Shown in pieces: positions 1 through 12,422 of a stretch of DNA of 64,000 nt; the first letter of the stretch is position 1, and every line of letters starts with the position of its first letter. Position numbers and translations under genes: made by a program. The notes under the pieces are model-generated. The model ran no database searches and was not told where the DNA came from. It saw only the letters and a program-made list of their open reading frames with translations. This DNA comes from Rhizopus arrhizus (Eukaryota > Mucoromycota > Mucoromycetes > Mucorales > Rhizopodaceae). The stretch is from the NCBI GenBank assembly GCA_024220505.1, contig JAKZZE010000023.1, forward strand, positions 124,001 to 188,000, given 5' to 3'.

Positions 1-2489
1 TGGATATTGCCCACTTTTAGGCATGGCTGTTGAAAACAGAATTGTACTGAAGTTTAGTGTAGTCATGGATCACAATGGTCATCATCCAAGGTGTCTCAAG
101 TCGATTACTACAAGTTATTGCTTTTGAATGATCATTCTCTTGGTACCTTTATGTGTTTATTGAGAACTTTAAGCACTAATAAGCTTTTCATACAGCATTG
201 CATATCCAGATAATCCATTTGAAGCATGATAGCTATATACTTCCTTTTTTGTTCTTTTAGATTTGGTTATGCTCACTTGTCCGCTGATGGTTTCATATCT
301 TTACAACTAAAAGGTAACATCCTTGTGGCAGTTACGTTCTGATCATTGGTATCGTACTTGCCTTGTAATAGCGGCATTGAAAGAACTGCTTTGAATTCTG
401 ATCTATATAACTCAATTCAATCGCTGTTCGCGTTACTTGTACACTTTATGGAACAGATACAGAATTCAGACAGAGGTAAATTGCTTGTCTCACACAAGTT
501 AAGCTTGTTTCTAGTTGCTAGTCGGTTGTCTTGTTATCCTGAACAGATAGAAGAACAAAAGAGCTCTCAGAACACCTGTTATTATATTTAATTGTTTTAT
601 GGCTAGACACCATGACTGCATTCGATCAAAGATTTCTTTGTAAACTTTCCCTCCTTCTCCTCTTGTTAATCCTTACTCTCCCCGTACATCTAATATCAAA
701 AGATATCACCGGGTCAATTTCTACAGTTTCATGGCATGGCTCAACGTGCACTGGGACAAATAAGCCATAGAAAACTGTCTCTTTTCGTATTGTAAAAGCA
801 GCATGAACTGTTTAGATCAAGTAAAGGTTTGCTAGATAGCCCTAATCTACCTTTGGTTATCCATAGGGAAGCAATAGAAAGCTGATTTCTTTGCTAGAAG
901 ACAACGGTGTTCAGAAAGTGAGAAGATAAAAATGGGGTGTAACCTAACACATAAATCGGTGCAACGTATCTTGGAAACCCAAATGGATAAAATAGACTAG
1001 ATATTAACACTGCAAGCTAAGGTGTGTATGATATTGGAAAACAAGACAAATAGTATGCTGTTTCATATTAGATGAAACAAGCAGAGTTTATATGTTTGGC
1101 TGCATGTACTCACCTATCTGGAGTTTATTGTCGTGAGAAATTCGAATGAACGATGTAGTCAGGTGGTTAAGAGAGAGAAAGAGAACCATAAGTTGATGAA
1201 GGCTAAGGTGTGAAAAAGATTTGAAGACAGGAGGATAAAGTGAAGTATGGTAAGAATATTTGCATTTTTTTTTTGTGTGTATATGGCAGTAGAATTGAAA
1301 GAAGAAGGGGTCAAAAGATACTTGACAAGTGTGAAAAGGTTTCATGTAATGTGTTGCGATCTTTGATGATTTAAACTGTGCTTCTCATCGTTAGATGTAT
1401 GTTGATGTTATATTCGTCTGTTGTTCTTTAAAGGAATAGTTTTGATTTGTTCATTTCTCTTTACTGCCATAAACTCACCAATTAGTCCGACACTCATCCA
1501 CTTGTGATTCTAAACGTATTAGCAATCATTAAACCAAGGTTTTTTTTTTTTGAAATATAATTTTCCTAATCGAACGCTCTAAGATCAAAAGAGGAGGGTT
1601 TACTAAAAAGACTATTTTACATTGTAAATTACTACTGAATAATATTATTGTGCCAAATGAGCTGTTTTGATAAATATGCATTAATTTTATGTTTTATTAG
1701 GCATTGATAGTATAAATCGAAAGGAATCATCAATTTTTCTCAAAGCTTCTGATGATCAAATGCGTAGTACTTACTAACATGACTATCTATGATCCATCTT
1801 TTTATCAGGCTGTACGTTATCAGACACACTTGTTGATTATAAAGTTTACTTGTTGATCAGAATAAGAAAATAGGTATAGCCAGATGGATCTAACACAGGT
1901 CATTTTTTTAAGCAGAAAGCAGTGATACCCGCTTCTTTTTTAATTACTCCATGTTCTTGTGTTAATCTCTTTGTATACAATGTCTTTTACAAAATTCATC
2001 TCGTACTTTTGTACTTCAGCCCCGACCAGATTTCTTTCAGGTAACCTCATCCTATTAATATGCATAATTAATCATTTTTTGCTGTTACTTTAATTGTTGA
2101 AATCACGAAAAGAATAACATGACTGAAAGTGAAGTGATAAAGAGATTTGTTAAAGTCTAGAGCTAATTTAATTCAATATTTTTCATTAGATGCTGTTTAT
2201 TATCACAAATCATTCTCTACCTTCCATCTATTTTATCCGAGTTTTCTTCATGAAAGCAAAACAAATCAAACTTTACAAGCAATATACATTTACTTTAACC
2301 ATAAAAGATTTGTATTAATTTTTTTTTTAAAAAACAATCTTTATTGGCCATTTTTGTCTTTTTGTTTTTTCTATAATCGCTTGAACAATCTGATAATAGA
2401 ATTCATGTAAACATTCAGTTTTTTTTTTAATAAAAAATAATGCAGGCTTAGTTTTTAATGCATGTGTTCAATAGCCAAATATACGTTTT
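1..2489. other. gene-poor stretch, nothing recognised
   Basis: No open frame here has a recognisable domain, a codon pattern like the genes further on, or a start, intron and stop that fit together. The short frames present are low-complexity or AT-driven. I see no tRNA-like box pair, no long inverted repeat and no tandem array. A gene whose main exons lie to the left of the window cannot be excluded. Confidence 0.5.
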
Positions 2490-2890
2490 ATGTGCAAATT
2501 ATGTTGTAATCATTCGGAACCTTCCTCTTCGGAACTTCCTTATGCTTCTGAATCATATTCTTCAGGGGCATCACTATCGGAGCAAGATCCTCATCAGCTA
2601 CAGAAAAAGGAAAAAAATGGACGTGATTCAGCCACTTGCTACTTTCATCGTCATCCCTTCTTGCTCTCACCACTCGATCCTTTCAGCTTTCTCTTCTTGT
2701 TTTTTTTTTTTTCTTTTCTTTACAACTAATTTTTAATGTTTTTATATTCCTCATGATGGACACTCAAAAACTGAATCTGAATTAGACAGCACTTTAAATT
2801 CAACGTACGAAAACTACCGCCGGATTGATTCCAGTCACAAGGTCAATCTCGCTGATGGGAATGGAGGTGAGGGGCTAGCTTGGCTTTAGT
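2490..2890 (+). other. coding-like patch, possible small or decayed gene
   Basis: A plus-strand frame starting with ATG at 2490 is serine-rich and reads for about 60 residues before running into a T-rich tract at 2700. A second frame, open from after a TAA near 2745 to a TAG near 2890, reads as an ordinary hydrophilic peptide (KTESELDSTLNSTYENYRR region). On the other strand of 2500-2590 an acidic Ser/Glu-rich peptide is interrupted by one TAA. I could not join any of these into a convincing gene and recognise no family. It may be an unannotated small gene, the remains of one, or chance. Confidence 0.2.
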
Positions 2891-3994
2891 CGGAAAAAGA
2901 AATTCTTTGTTGGCCATCATGGAGCATTTCATCGCACAAGTATCCTGATGGCTTCAGTAGGTACACGGCATCTTTTGTCCGTGCCCTAAACACCTCACTC
3001 ACTCATCCAGAGGCGCGTCCCAGTGCTTTTGAAATCTATTTCATTTTTCTTCTTCAGCATCGAGTCTTCCGGATCCATCTTTTTCTTTATGCATCCATCG
3101 GAAAACAAAAGATCTTTAAAGACAGGTGGAAAACTAGCAACAGAGAGAATACGTTAAACAAGACGTGGTCCGACTTGGCAAGGGAAGCATTCGGATGATG
3201 TTGAATACCTTGTTCTCATATGTTTTACCACCCAAAAAGGGGTTGGGCACATGCCCATGTTGCAACTGCCACGCACGTTCAACACACGATCTCTTGGACT
3301 GAAATCCTATACTCGTTTGATTGAATACCAACTTGGATTTCACAGTCTCACCCTGTCTGCATTCACTTTTTCACTGTCTCTTTGCCCTGCTGTCTCTGTT
3401 GTTGTGCTTAGAATATAAAACATGCGGTGCATCAGCTCACCCAACTCACTTGGATGAATGCCCTTTAGGCTGACTGAGACTCAGCAAGACTGTTGGCTAA
3501 TTTGTTCTTGTCTGGTTTGTTGGTTACGCGATCGCTTTAGCCGATGGTCATTCCATCATTGATTACTCACAGTAGAATTGAGATGGAATCTTTTTTTTTA
3601 ATTGATAGACAAACGGCAAGTGTGTTAGCATGCATCACTCTTGGAAATCAGGGACTTTTTTTTTTTTTTTTTTTTTTTTCCCATTTCAACTTTTGGCACA
3701 CTCTATTTTTTTTTTTTTTGTTTTCAGTAAAAAGTTTATAAATTAAAGCACATGGCAAAACGCTTTGAATCCATCCAACATGTACTTGACTGACCATCTC
3801 TTGCTACTTTAATCCTACTTTTTGACTTGATCAGGTGCGTTCCCTTTCTAACCGTTCTACCGACGTGAAAGTGTATCAACAACTGGGCTATGTACGGATG
3901 TGGATGATCGGACGTCTTTTACGTCACTATGCAAATAATTTCATGTTCCGGCAGGATCGAACCATTTTTCCATTTCCTTTTTCTTTCGCTCACC
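2891..3994. other. intergenic, upstream of the Tic20-like gene
   Basis: No gene is seen. There is a TATA-like TATAAAA at 3414-3420, about 580 bp before the next start codon, and a T run at 3658-3679 followed by a second T run near 3709. The TATA-like site could serve a transcript with a long or spliced leader, but nothing else supports this. Confidence 0.35.
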
Positions 3995-4674
3995 ATGAAT
4001 TTTTCACCTTATTCACCTTCACCTGACGAAGACAGAGGATCTCGAACAAAGAAACAAAAACAGCCCATTCCAGGATTTAGTTCATACCAAGCAAGTCATC
4101 CAGAATCCTTTGCTGAACAAGGAATATTTGGTGCAAGCGGCAGTAGTCATCACAGTAACCCTATCAGTGGCAGTGTTCGTGTGAATAAATATGAAACGGC
4201 AGTATCGATTCGAGTCGATATAGAAGCTGCCTTGTGTTATTGTCTGGGTCCGATGACAGGTAAGCTGTGTGGGATGATGTTTAGGTTTATAAAGACATAT
4301 TAGGTTTATTGTTTTTAATATTGGAAACACAAAATGATTATGTCAGATTCCATGCATGGCAGGTAAGAAAGAGGGAACAATCGCTGTCTATCTGATCTAA
4401 AACCAGTTTCATTTCTAGTCATCGCTTGTGTTTTCTACCTTGATGTTCTTACAGTTCATCTTACTGTTCATCTCCACCTTCTTATCATGGGTCTTGTTCT
4501 TTTTTTCTACAGGACTTTTATTTTATTTAACGTAAGTGATTTAACAAAAAAAAATGAAAGGTAGATATTAAAATGGATTGAAGGTATCGAGCTTACTTGG
4601 ATGGTGCATCGTTAGAAAGATACCAAGTACCTTATTTTGGAATGATTGCTTCAGATTGGGTTGATTCAGAATGA
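3995..4674 (+). CDS. Tic20-like / DUF4870-like multi-pass membrane protein
   Basis: Four exons (3995-4259, 4304-4362, 4419-4531, 4584-4674) splice in phase to 175 residues. The first 80 residues are polar, with a short basic patch (TKKQKQ). The rest begins with a short segment around CYCLGPMTGLLFLILE, continues with YVRFHAWQS, and then has a strongly hydrophobic double segment before YRAYLDG. This order (helix, 'FHAWQS', paired helices, short polar tail) is that of the Tic20-like/DUF4870 family of small integral membrane proteins. The fungal members have no firmly established function that I know of; a role at an internal membrane is inference. Donors read GTAAG and acceptors end in AG. The gene converges on the RhoGEF gene, with 138 bp between stops. 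Confidence 0.8.
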
Positions 4675-4812
4675 TCATGATCCTATCCTCATATACCTTT
4701 TTAATAAATAATTTACCATATAGCATATATACATAGGGTCTTTATTAAAGGGGAAAGAAAGGAATGGGGCTTATGAGAAAGGAATGGGAAGAGGGGTGAG
4801 AAAGATGAGTTA

Positions 4813-6541
4813 TTAATTGGTATAATTTGATTCTTTAGAAGTAGACGATCGACTGCTGGCATCTAAAGAGTGAATGGAAGAAGTAGCGATCGCACTTCCT
4901 TTAGGTGCTCTATCTTGAATTCTTTTTCTATTTGCTTGTGCTATTTTCTATTGAATGAGTGATTTATCTACAAAACGAACCCAAACTTACCTTGTTTCAT
5001 CATAGCTAGTCTATCTAAATTATGAATCACATAGTTCAACCGTTCGATCCACATCTTTTGTTCTGCTTCAGAACCCACATAAAGCACATGGGCCGATGTC
5101 GTGCCCACAAAAGTCGTATTCAGATTATCCACGCCTGCGATGGAAGGGATCAATTCGATACAGTGATCCACACCACCGGCTTCTTCCTTGGTCATCGAAC
5201 GTACCCGGGCACGATCGAGCGTGATGTGGCCCTTGTATTGCAATCGAGGACCCTTTTGGTCCACAGGCTTGACAAACAAGAGTACGTCTGTGAACAGCAG
5301 ATAGATTCTTTCTTCACCCAACGAACGCGAGCTGGTATTGAGCCTGGACAGGTTGCCTTGCAAGATCAACCTTCTTTCGGCTCTGACGGTCAAGGGAGCC
5401 TCCAGAAGGGATTGATGGATCCAGAGAACTTTATCCACATTTCGAACATCCTGTATCCTACATTCCAGTCAGCCTTCTCTCTTTCCTTTTGGTTGCTTAC
5501 TTTTCATTCATGGCCTGTCGGAATTGCACGATCCACTGCTTGCATTTGACCAACCCAGCATAATCTGGGTGCATGGGCGGAGTCAGGTCGGATAGCTGAG
5601 AAATCAATTCGAAATAACGATGGATACAGGTCGCAGGGGACTGCAAGAGGGAGAGTAAGTCGGTGTTTTTCAATGCCTTTTCTTTATGTGTAGCCTAGAG
5701 AGACAGGTGTTAAACTGACAGGTTGGTCCGAGCTACTTTTTTTTTTTTTTTTTTTTTTTACTTGCATCAAGAAATTTTTTAAAAGGTGGATATCTCGTCA
5801 GTCTTTCAAAGGTGGTGACAGAAACAGCATAATTATTAAAATAAGGTCGATAGATTTCAAGATGAGGAAACTAGATTGAAAAAGATAAGTAAAGTACAAA
5901 AGAGGTAGATGCGTACCCAAGATTGAAACACATCTGATAAAATTTGTGTTGGACCCCATATTTGCATTCTAGAAATCATCAGTCGTACAGAAAGTCAATA
6001 ATCACTGTCTTACCTTTCTTTCAAACTTTTCAGATGAATTTGATGTAATCTCACAATGTCTTCCAGATTACCAAATAACCAAGCATACTCTCTTTCAGTA
6101 CACACCACTTTTTTCATACCCAAAAAGCCAAAAGTGGAATGTTTTTGATCCTTTTTCAAGGGCAATAAAAAATAGTGTTGCACCAGACAAAGTGAGTTTG
6201 TATAACTTTCTTCAGATTTGATCAGTGTGTCCACGATGTTTTCTCTATTCAGATGCATGTACTCATGGTCTGTGTTATTTAGTATGAATATCACTCTGAC
6301 TTTCTTTACCCAACACTGTTTCATCCACATCATCATAGTTTAAACTGTCAATAATATCAAAATCATGCGTTTCATTCATCGAATCCGTCAAGAAATGAAC
6401 GGCTGAAGAACTACTGAAGTCATGATCGACTGAGGAAAGTGAGGGTGCTGTCAAAAATCCACTGTTGAATTTGCTTGTGTCTGTACTCGAACTCGTGAAA
6501 CTTTCTCTTGGACTGGGATGTCCTCTTTGTGATTTATTCAT
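4813..6541 (-). CDS. Rho guanine nucleotide exchange factor (DH-PH)
   Basis: Seven exons on the minus strand (6541-6310, 6269-6014, 5968-5917, 5870-5762, 5681-5501, 5457-4991, 4940-4813) sum to 474 residues in one frame. Residues 1 to about 75 are Ser/Thr-rich and acidic. A DH domain follows, seen from RENIVDTLIKSEESY, through EREYAWLFGNLEDI, to the hallmark LTRYPPFKKFL. A PH domain follows (LILQGNLSRL, ERIYLLFTDVLLF, MWIERLNYVI), and the tail is serine-rich. Known role of the family: the DH domain loads GTP on Rho/Cdc42/Rac GTPases and the PH domain aids membrane binding. Which GTPase is served cannot be told. The start is the ATG before NKSQRG; a frame extending further upstream has no ATG. 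The intron after exon 4 carries a T/A run of more than 20. Confidence 0.88.
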
Positions 6542-7585
6542 CTTTTTTTCTATCAACAATCCCTTGTTTTTTAATGCCAGAATAAAAAAAGAAGGAAAGA
6601 TTGGATTGGTTGACAAAATGAAAGGGGGAAGAGGAAATGAAGGAGAAAGGGAGTGAAAAGAAAAAGAAAAGAAAAAGACTTCTTTTTTCTAAAGACACCA
6701 TGTAGTGATATTGTCATACCTTGTACTATCCATGATCACTGCCTCAATGTAATGTTACACTTGTTTCTTTTAAAAGAAAGAGGGGAGAGGTTAACATTAT
6801 CAATGCTTGTGATGATAGCCTGAGTTTCATCCTCTTTTTTTTCATCAATGCACACTAACCAAAAATAAATTTAAACTTTATTGAAGTGGACCTTAAAAAT
6901 CTCAATTGTATCAAGTTCTGGAAGCACTCCTCTCTCTTTTGTCGCACAAAGAACGCAATCCATTCTTTCTTACTGTCCATAAAACAATGAGAGGTGATCC
7001 ACACGTGTGTACAGCCCAGAGATCATCCATTCTAACAAGACCATCCTGCTTTCTTTCAAAGAGGAATTCCATTTTCAAACGAGTGGCGCGCGTCTGGCTT
7101 TTTTTTAAAAAAAGAAAAATAATGCCTTTTAAAGTGTGAATCCGATGAAGGGTACAAAAAAAATAAAGAGCGAAAACTCTCTTTCTGATGCTGTATCACC
7201 TTCTTTGATCATCATCCTTGGCTGATTTGAGTGAAAAGGTGACCTTCTTGTCAAATGAGGACTGATGCGTAATAGATGTCAACAGGAGGATTTGAAATGA
7301 TCCGTGTTTTGAGACTTGTCATAAAAAGCAGATGACTTAAATTTTAGATTAAAAACATGCTTCATGTTTCAAGTGAACGCTAGAGTATTCCTTGCAAAGA
7401 GAGAAAAAAGGAGGATATGCATGGGAAAACCTTGCAATAATGTTTTTCCCTGGTAAAATAGATGTAAAAAAAAAAACGTGGGAAGTGATTAAAAAAGGAT
7501 AAAGGGAAATGAAGAGAATAATGGCTTAAATGCATCCAAATTGCCCAAGGAAAAGGAAAGGGGAGGACATATGCCGATTAATTAT

Positions 7586-7625
<40 letters not shown>

Positions 7626-9698
7626 AGAGAGAAAATAGTGTTTAAAGAGAGTTTGGTGGATAAAAAAAATTAGATGGATAGACTTGTGGAATGATTTAAA
7701 TGAGTCAAAAAAAAATGATGGATTTAATAGGATTCAATAAAAGAAGTGGAAATGAACTGGCATCTAATAGCGTCACACAAAAGATCACTTGTTGCATCCA
7801 TCTCTTTATGAAATAAATCGTCAGGGCATTACAAGATTAAATTGGATACGTCAATCGCCTAAAGAACACAAGTGATCAAGCAATACTATCCACAGCACTA
7901 TTTTTATCTGACTGTGAACGAGAAAAGATTTTTATTCAGTAAAAATTGGAAACAGAAAAGACTTTATTTATCTCTGACAGCCTACTAGAATAAATTGCAA
8001 ACAAGCTTTTATCATTCAACCAGTCAAATGTATCACTGCCATCCAACAGTCATCTTTTAACTTTCTTAATAAAAGAACCAGTTCTTGATTCTCTTTGGAT
8101 ACATTCATGTCATAAAAAGATAGACAACCTAGCTAAATAGGATTCTTTTTTTTTTCTTTATCAATTTTCACAAGTAGCAAGTGAATTCTTCTTTACTTTT
8201 CTTATAAAAGAGTAAGGTTATGTAGGAATAATACAAAAAAAAACTTGCTTTGGACAATCAGTTCATAAGGCTACATCTTCCTAAAGAGCCGAGAGATAAA
8301 CAAGACTTGTTTAGTCAATTGAACAAGACTAAAACCATACACGTATGACAATTTATGCTTCTCTTCAAGCGAAACAAGTTCTCTGTTCAGACTCTAATAG
8401 CAATATTCAAACTCCACCATTCAATCTGCATTCAATGACGTGTTACCTAGTCATCCACTTTAGGGTTCAAAAAGTAGTTGGGTCTATTTTACAATGGCTT
8501 ATGTTTTCTCTACATGAATAAATAATACTTGTATACTACTGCTCCTTCTACATCTGCTGTTAAAGGTTTTCATGATCAAAAAAAGAAGGACAAACGATTG
8601 GCTCTTGAGATTAAAAAAAAAAAGTTAGTAGAGTGTGCTAGTTGTAGTGGGAAGTGATCATAAAAGATTCTCAAACCCCTACATGTCCTTATCATGCCAA
8701 GAGTAAGACAAAAGTACACAAAGACTTTGGTCATTTTGAAAGTAGGATGTCATCCAACTGAATTTATGTTGTGTTGTATTTCATGCTTTTTATAATTAAT
8801 TCTTTACAAATTATTTCCTAAATAATTCTTTTTTTCCCGATTTTTTATTTTTAAAATATAGCATGTATGACGCTATATTTCCATAAAAAATAAATAAATT
8901 ACAATAGATTCTATTTACAGAAAAACAATGCTTGTGTACATCATCCTTTTTGTGAATCAAACAAGATGAACAATACTCCTTTTCAAGTACTCTTTTGACT
9001 GTTCACTGAACCCCAAGGGCTTATACACTCTCACCACCAATCGATTCTTTTTCATCCACAGACCTCTTTTTCAAATGACCCATCAAACCAGAACAGACCC
9101 TGACTGTCGGAGATACACTGATGTCAATAATAACCACCGTCACCTTGTGTCAAGGCCTGTCCAAACCGGGCTTACTTTATTACTCACAGGTGGATCATGT
9201 CCTATCACGCAACCGAATGCTTGATTTGGAACAAGGTGAATGTTGACTGCATGCGACACGATCATCAAGGGTTTAAGGAAAAGCAAAGGGCGTTTATCTG
9301 TAATTAAATAAGAAAAGGGAGAGAATCAAGTTGATTTTATTCATCATTTATCCGTAAACAATAAAAAGGGGTCTTGTTATTACGTAAGCTTATCCAGCTT
9401 TCCCTTCTTATTCAGGATGATTTCAAACATTCTCATTGGGTCACAAGCAACGTGGCCGAGTGAAACCTGAAAAGCACGCATTTTTTTCATTTAAGGATTT
9501 GATTCTTTGATTTGATTGGATGCTGCGTCATGTAATATGCGATTAGACCATGTGCAATGAAAAACGTGGTTTTCAATATAAATTATTTTAGGCGGGTCTT
9601 GCTAAATGAAGTAAACGAAAAGGGATATAAAAAGGATAAGCTCTCTCTCTTTCTCTTTCTTTTTTTCTTTTTTTTTTTTTCTCCTTCTTTTCTTTAAT
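6542..9698. other. long gene-poor stretch with poly(A) tract
   Basis: The stretch holds the presumed 5' region of the RhoGEF gene on its left and of the Zn2Cys6 gene on its right. There is an unbroken A run of 36 at 7587-7622 followed by a GA run. On the minus strand near 7210-7335 a 40-residue open segment ends in a basic/acidic tail (KSAKDDDQRR then stop) and looks coding, but no upstream exon could be joined to it. Otherwise I see nothing. Confidence 0.45.
9626..9633 (+). promoter_or_regulatory. TATA box of the Zn2Cys6 gene
   Basis: TATAAAAA lies 66 bp upstream of the ATG at 9699. It is followed by an almost pure pyrimidine tract (CT repeats, then T run) up to the start codon, a usual layout for an active fungal core promoter. 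Confidence 0.6.
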
Positions 9699-10357
9699 AT
9701 GCAAACAATCAATTCAATGGACAAACAACAAACAATTGAGAAACCTAAACGTAAACAAGTCAAGAATGCTTGTGGTAAGATCTTGTTTTTTCTTTTCTAT
9801 TTCTTTACTGACTTTTTACAACAGTCAATTGTCAAAAGGCATGCAAGAAATGTGATGATGGAAGACCCTGTAAGCGATGTATCAAATTGGGTCTAACAGC
9901 CACTTGTCGAGATTCTGATCGTAAAGAACGTAAAAAGGGTGTGAAGCGTGGTCCTTATAAGAAAAGACAAGGATATAAAGAACAAGTGGTCTATCCGAAA
10001 TTAACAGAAGAAATCATGGTTCCCAGTCAAAATCACTGGACACCACAAGATTTTTTATATCAACCCATCCTGTCTTTATCACCCACCAGTAGTTTTGCTT
10101 CTTCTGATGATACGTTACACTATGCATGTGGATACACTGAGAACAATAACATGTTGGATCACTTTTATCCTTCATTTGAAACAACTCAATTTGAAAAATT
10201 ATTATCGATGCCTATCGAACAAGAACAACAACAATACGAATTAAATCTATTGGAAGAACCTTCTTATTGGTATCCTGTTCATTCATCTTCACTACCCATT
10301 CAACCACCTTCATTCATCGATTATAATATACCACTTCAATTCAATCAATGGTCATAA
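9699..10357 (+). CDS. Zn2Cys6 (zinc binuclear cluster) transcription factor
   Basis: Two exons (9699-9774 and 9825-10357) join in phase inside the DNA-binding domain, giving about 202 residues. The cluster reads C-x2-C-x6-C at NACVNCQKACKKC, then DDGRPCKRCIKLGLTATC, so all six cysteines are present. It is followed by a basic block ending KKGVKRGPYK, a linker seen in a subgroup of fungal Zn2Cys6 proteins. The remaining 130 residues are rich in Ser, Pro, Tyr and Gln and show no middle homology region; the protein is short for the family. It probably binds DNA in the nucleus; targets are unknown. Joining the second exon to any other frame would lose the cysteines, which supports this intron. Confidence 0.85.
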
Positions 10358-10596
10358 ACAACAACAACATAGACAAAAAAAATTTTTTTTTATAGACTAA
10401 GTTCATTTCCCCTTCAATTCATTATGCCCCCCTCTTCACTTTTTTTTTTTTTAGCATCTCATTTTTATTTTTTCATGACAAAAAGGCCCTTTTTATGTAT
10501 TTATGCTTTCTCTCTTTTTTTTTTCTTATTCATCTTTTATGCTTCATTTTATTCATCGTTACACTTAATAAACACTGCAAATGATCTAAAAATAAT

Positions 10597-12342
10597 TTAG
10601 GCAGCAGCCTTTGCACGTTTCACACCACCACGTTTCCACCACACCAGATAACCCACCAGGGTCATCACAAACAAGGCCGAGATCACCACCACAGCCACTA
10701 ACCAACCAGGGAAGACAAATGTACGGGACAGGACCGGTCTGGGTCGATCGATTGTCACATAGGGTGGGTCAGAAGCATTGGTATAGATCTGATAGGCTAT
10801 CAGGCCCTGAAAGGGAGCATTGTAATCCAAAGCGACCTCGGTCTGTGCCCAATCCTGCCGCTGGTCATAAAACCGGTCTTCTCGATCCGGACCACCGACG
10901 ACGGCCCCAACCAGCAGATGGGCTTCGACAGCGGGGGAGGTCTCGATCTGGCCCAGATCCGTCCCGCCCGAGGCACCCGCATGATGTGGGTTGTGGGGCG
11001 AGTTTGGGTGAATCCCACACACATAGGGTGTCAGCATCCGATTGCGGCCCAAGAGATAATCCAGTTGACCGGCAGCGAACCGTCTGTAGTCTGTCGCCCG
11101 GGACGGATCGAGATCGGCATAGAGCAGACTGAGCAGGGCCATGTCTTGGGCAGGGACAAGCGAATTCGACTGGCTGAAGCCTTCACACCAGAGCAGGCCG
11201 TCCGTGGTCCATGCACACGGCGAGTCTTGGCCGCCGATCACACCCTCCAAGACACGTGTGGCCGATCGAGCGTATTTCGTCTGTGTCCTGTCCAGCTCGG
11301 CACCCAACACAAACACCGCGTTGGTCTGATCGCTCCAGTCCCAGACCGTGATCGGTCCTTGGCCGAGTCGAAAGTCATCAAACCAGGTCGAAGCCCAGGA
11401 TCGGTAGGTGCTGTTGTCCGTCGCCTTGTACATCCACAGGGCGGCCAGGGTCAGTTGGCTGGTGTAGTTGTTCGTTCGATAGTAGTCTGCCAGGGCAGGG
11501 ATCGATGTCGTATAAGTCGTCCAAGGCTTGGCGGTAGAAGCCAGGTTGAAAAGCGAGGCCGCGTTCGTCCGCAGCTGATCCGCATAGCGCGTCTCCTTGA
11601 ATCGTGTCTGGTAGAGATACGAAGCAGAGGCCAAGGCGGCCGAGGCCATGGCCACAGCGTCCGTGCCGATCGTCGTTCGATTGACCGGATAGGATGGCCT
11701 TGGGCTGGGGATCGTTGTGTCTGGTCCCCAGTAATTGTTGTCTATGTTTCCGTCTCCTACCTAGATGCATACCTGTCAGGACCTCCCTTTCCCCTTCTTT
11801 TTTTGCCTTACTTGAACATAAAATGTATCGCTGTCCGGATGCGCTCGCATCAACCAATCCAGTCCCCACTTTAACATCGAATCCAGGTATTGAACCTGAC
11901 CCGATCTTTCATATCCCTCAAACCAAACAGACGCACTCCAAGCAATACTCATCAAAGAGTACGACAGTGGCAAACTGAATTTTAAATAATCCCTATCCTC
12001 TCTGGTCTCAGTCCTTTTTCTTTTCTCATTCCTCCCCCCTTCCTTTTTTTTTTTCTTTCCTTTTTTTTCTTTACCCAGCATCATAATATCCACCTGTTAG
12101 ATCCACTTGATGATCACTTCCATCTTCTAGAGCAGAATCATGTCTCCTATTCTCATTCAGTCAGATGTTCTCTCTGATGCATGCTCTTTTTACCAAGTGA
12201 TACGATGATCCGAAGGTAATTTCCCACTTCTCTGTGCTTCATAAAACAGCAAAGAAGCATTCAACAAGTTTGTATAATGAACATTGGCTTCCTGCTGTGC
12301 AAGGACCACAGTCGCCACTGACACCACCAAAAACCACCGCAT
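10597..12342 (-). CDS. GH9 endoglucanase with C-terminal membrane anchor
   Basis: Four exons (12342-12194, 12146-12075, 11992-11812, 11760-10597) give 521 residues. A signal peptide (MRWFLVVSVATVVLA) is followed by a complete glycoside hydrolase 9 domain. Motifs seen are RITWRHDSALEDG, DLTGGYYDAGDYLKF with the catalytic-base aspartates, YWGPDTT, the histidine segment NSPHNPHHAGAS, and EVALDYNAPF carrying the acid glutamate. After the domain comes one transmembrane helix (FPGWLVAVVVISALFVMTLV) and a short basic tail. The family cuts beta-1,4-glucan; anchoring suggests action at the cell surface, perhaps in wall remodelling or cellulose attack (inference). The last exon is strikingly GC-rich compared with all neighbours, roughly 60% by eye. 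The start codon is only 80 bp from the stop of the upstream SWC5 gene on the same strand. Confidence 0.92.
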
Positions 12343-12422
12343 TTTTAGTGAAAAAAAAAAAAAAAAAAAAAAGAAAAAAGGGGGGGAGAGGGGAGGAAAA
12401 AGGGAATGCAAATATTATTTTA

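Noticed and set aside
5022..5549. 175-codon plus-strand frame
   Set aside because: Antisense to the PH domain exon of the RhoGEF gene; no motif of its own.
7587..7622. A36 tract as a possible retrotransposon tail
   Set aside because: No LINE-like coding sequence or target-site duplication is seen beside it; similar bare tracts occur at several promoters.
10918..11874. 318-codon open frame on the plus strand
   Set aside because: It is antisense to the GH9 gene and exists because the DNA there is GC-rich and poor in stops. The minus strand carries clear GH9 motifs.
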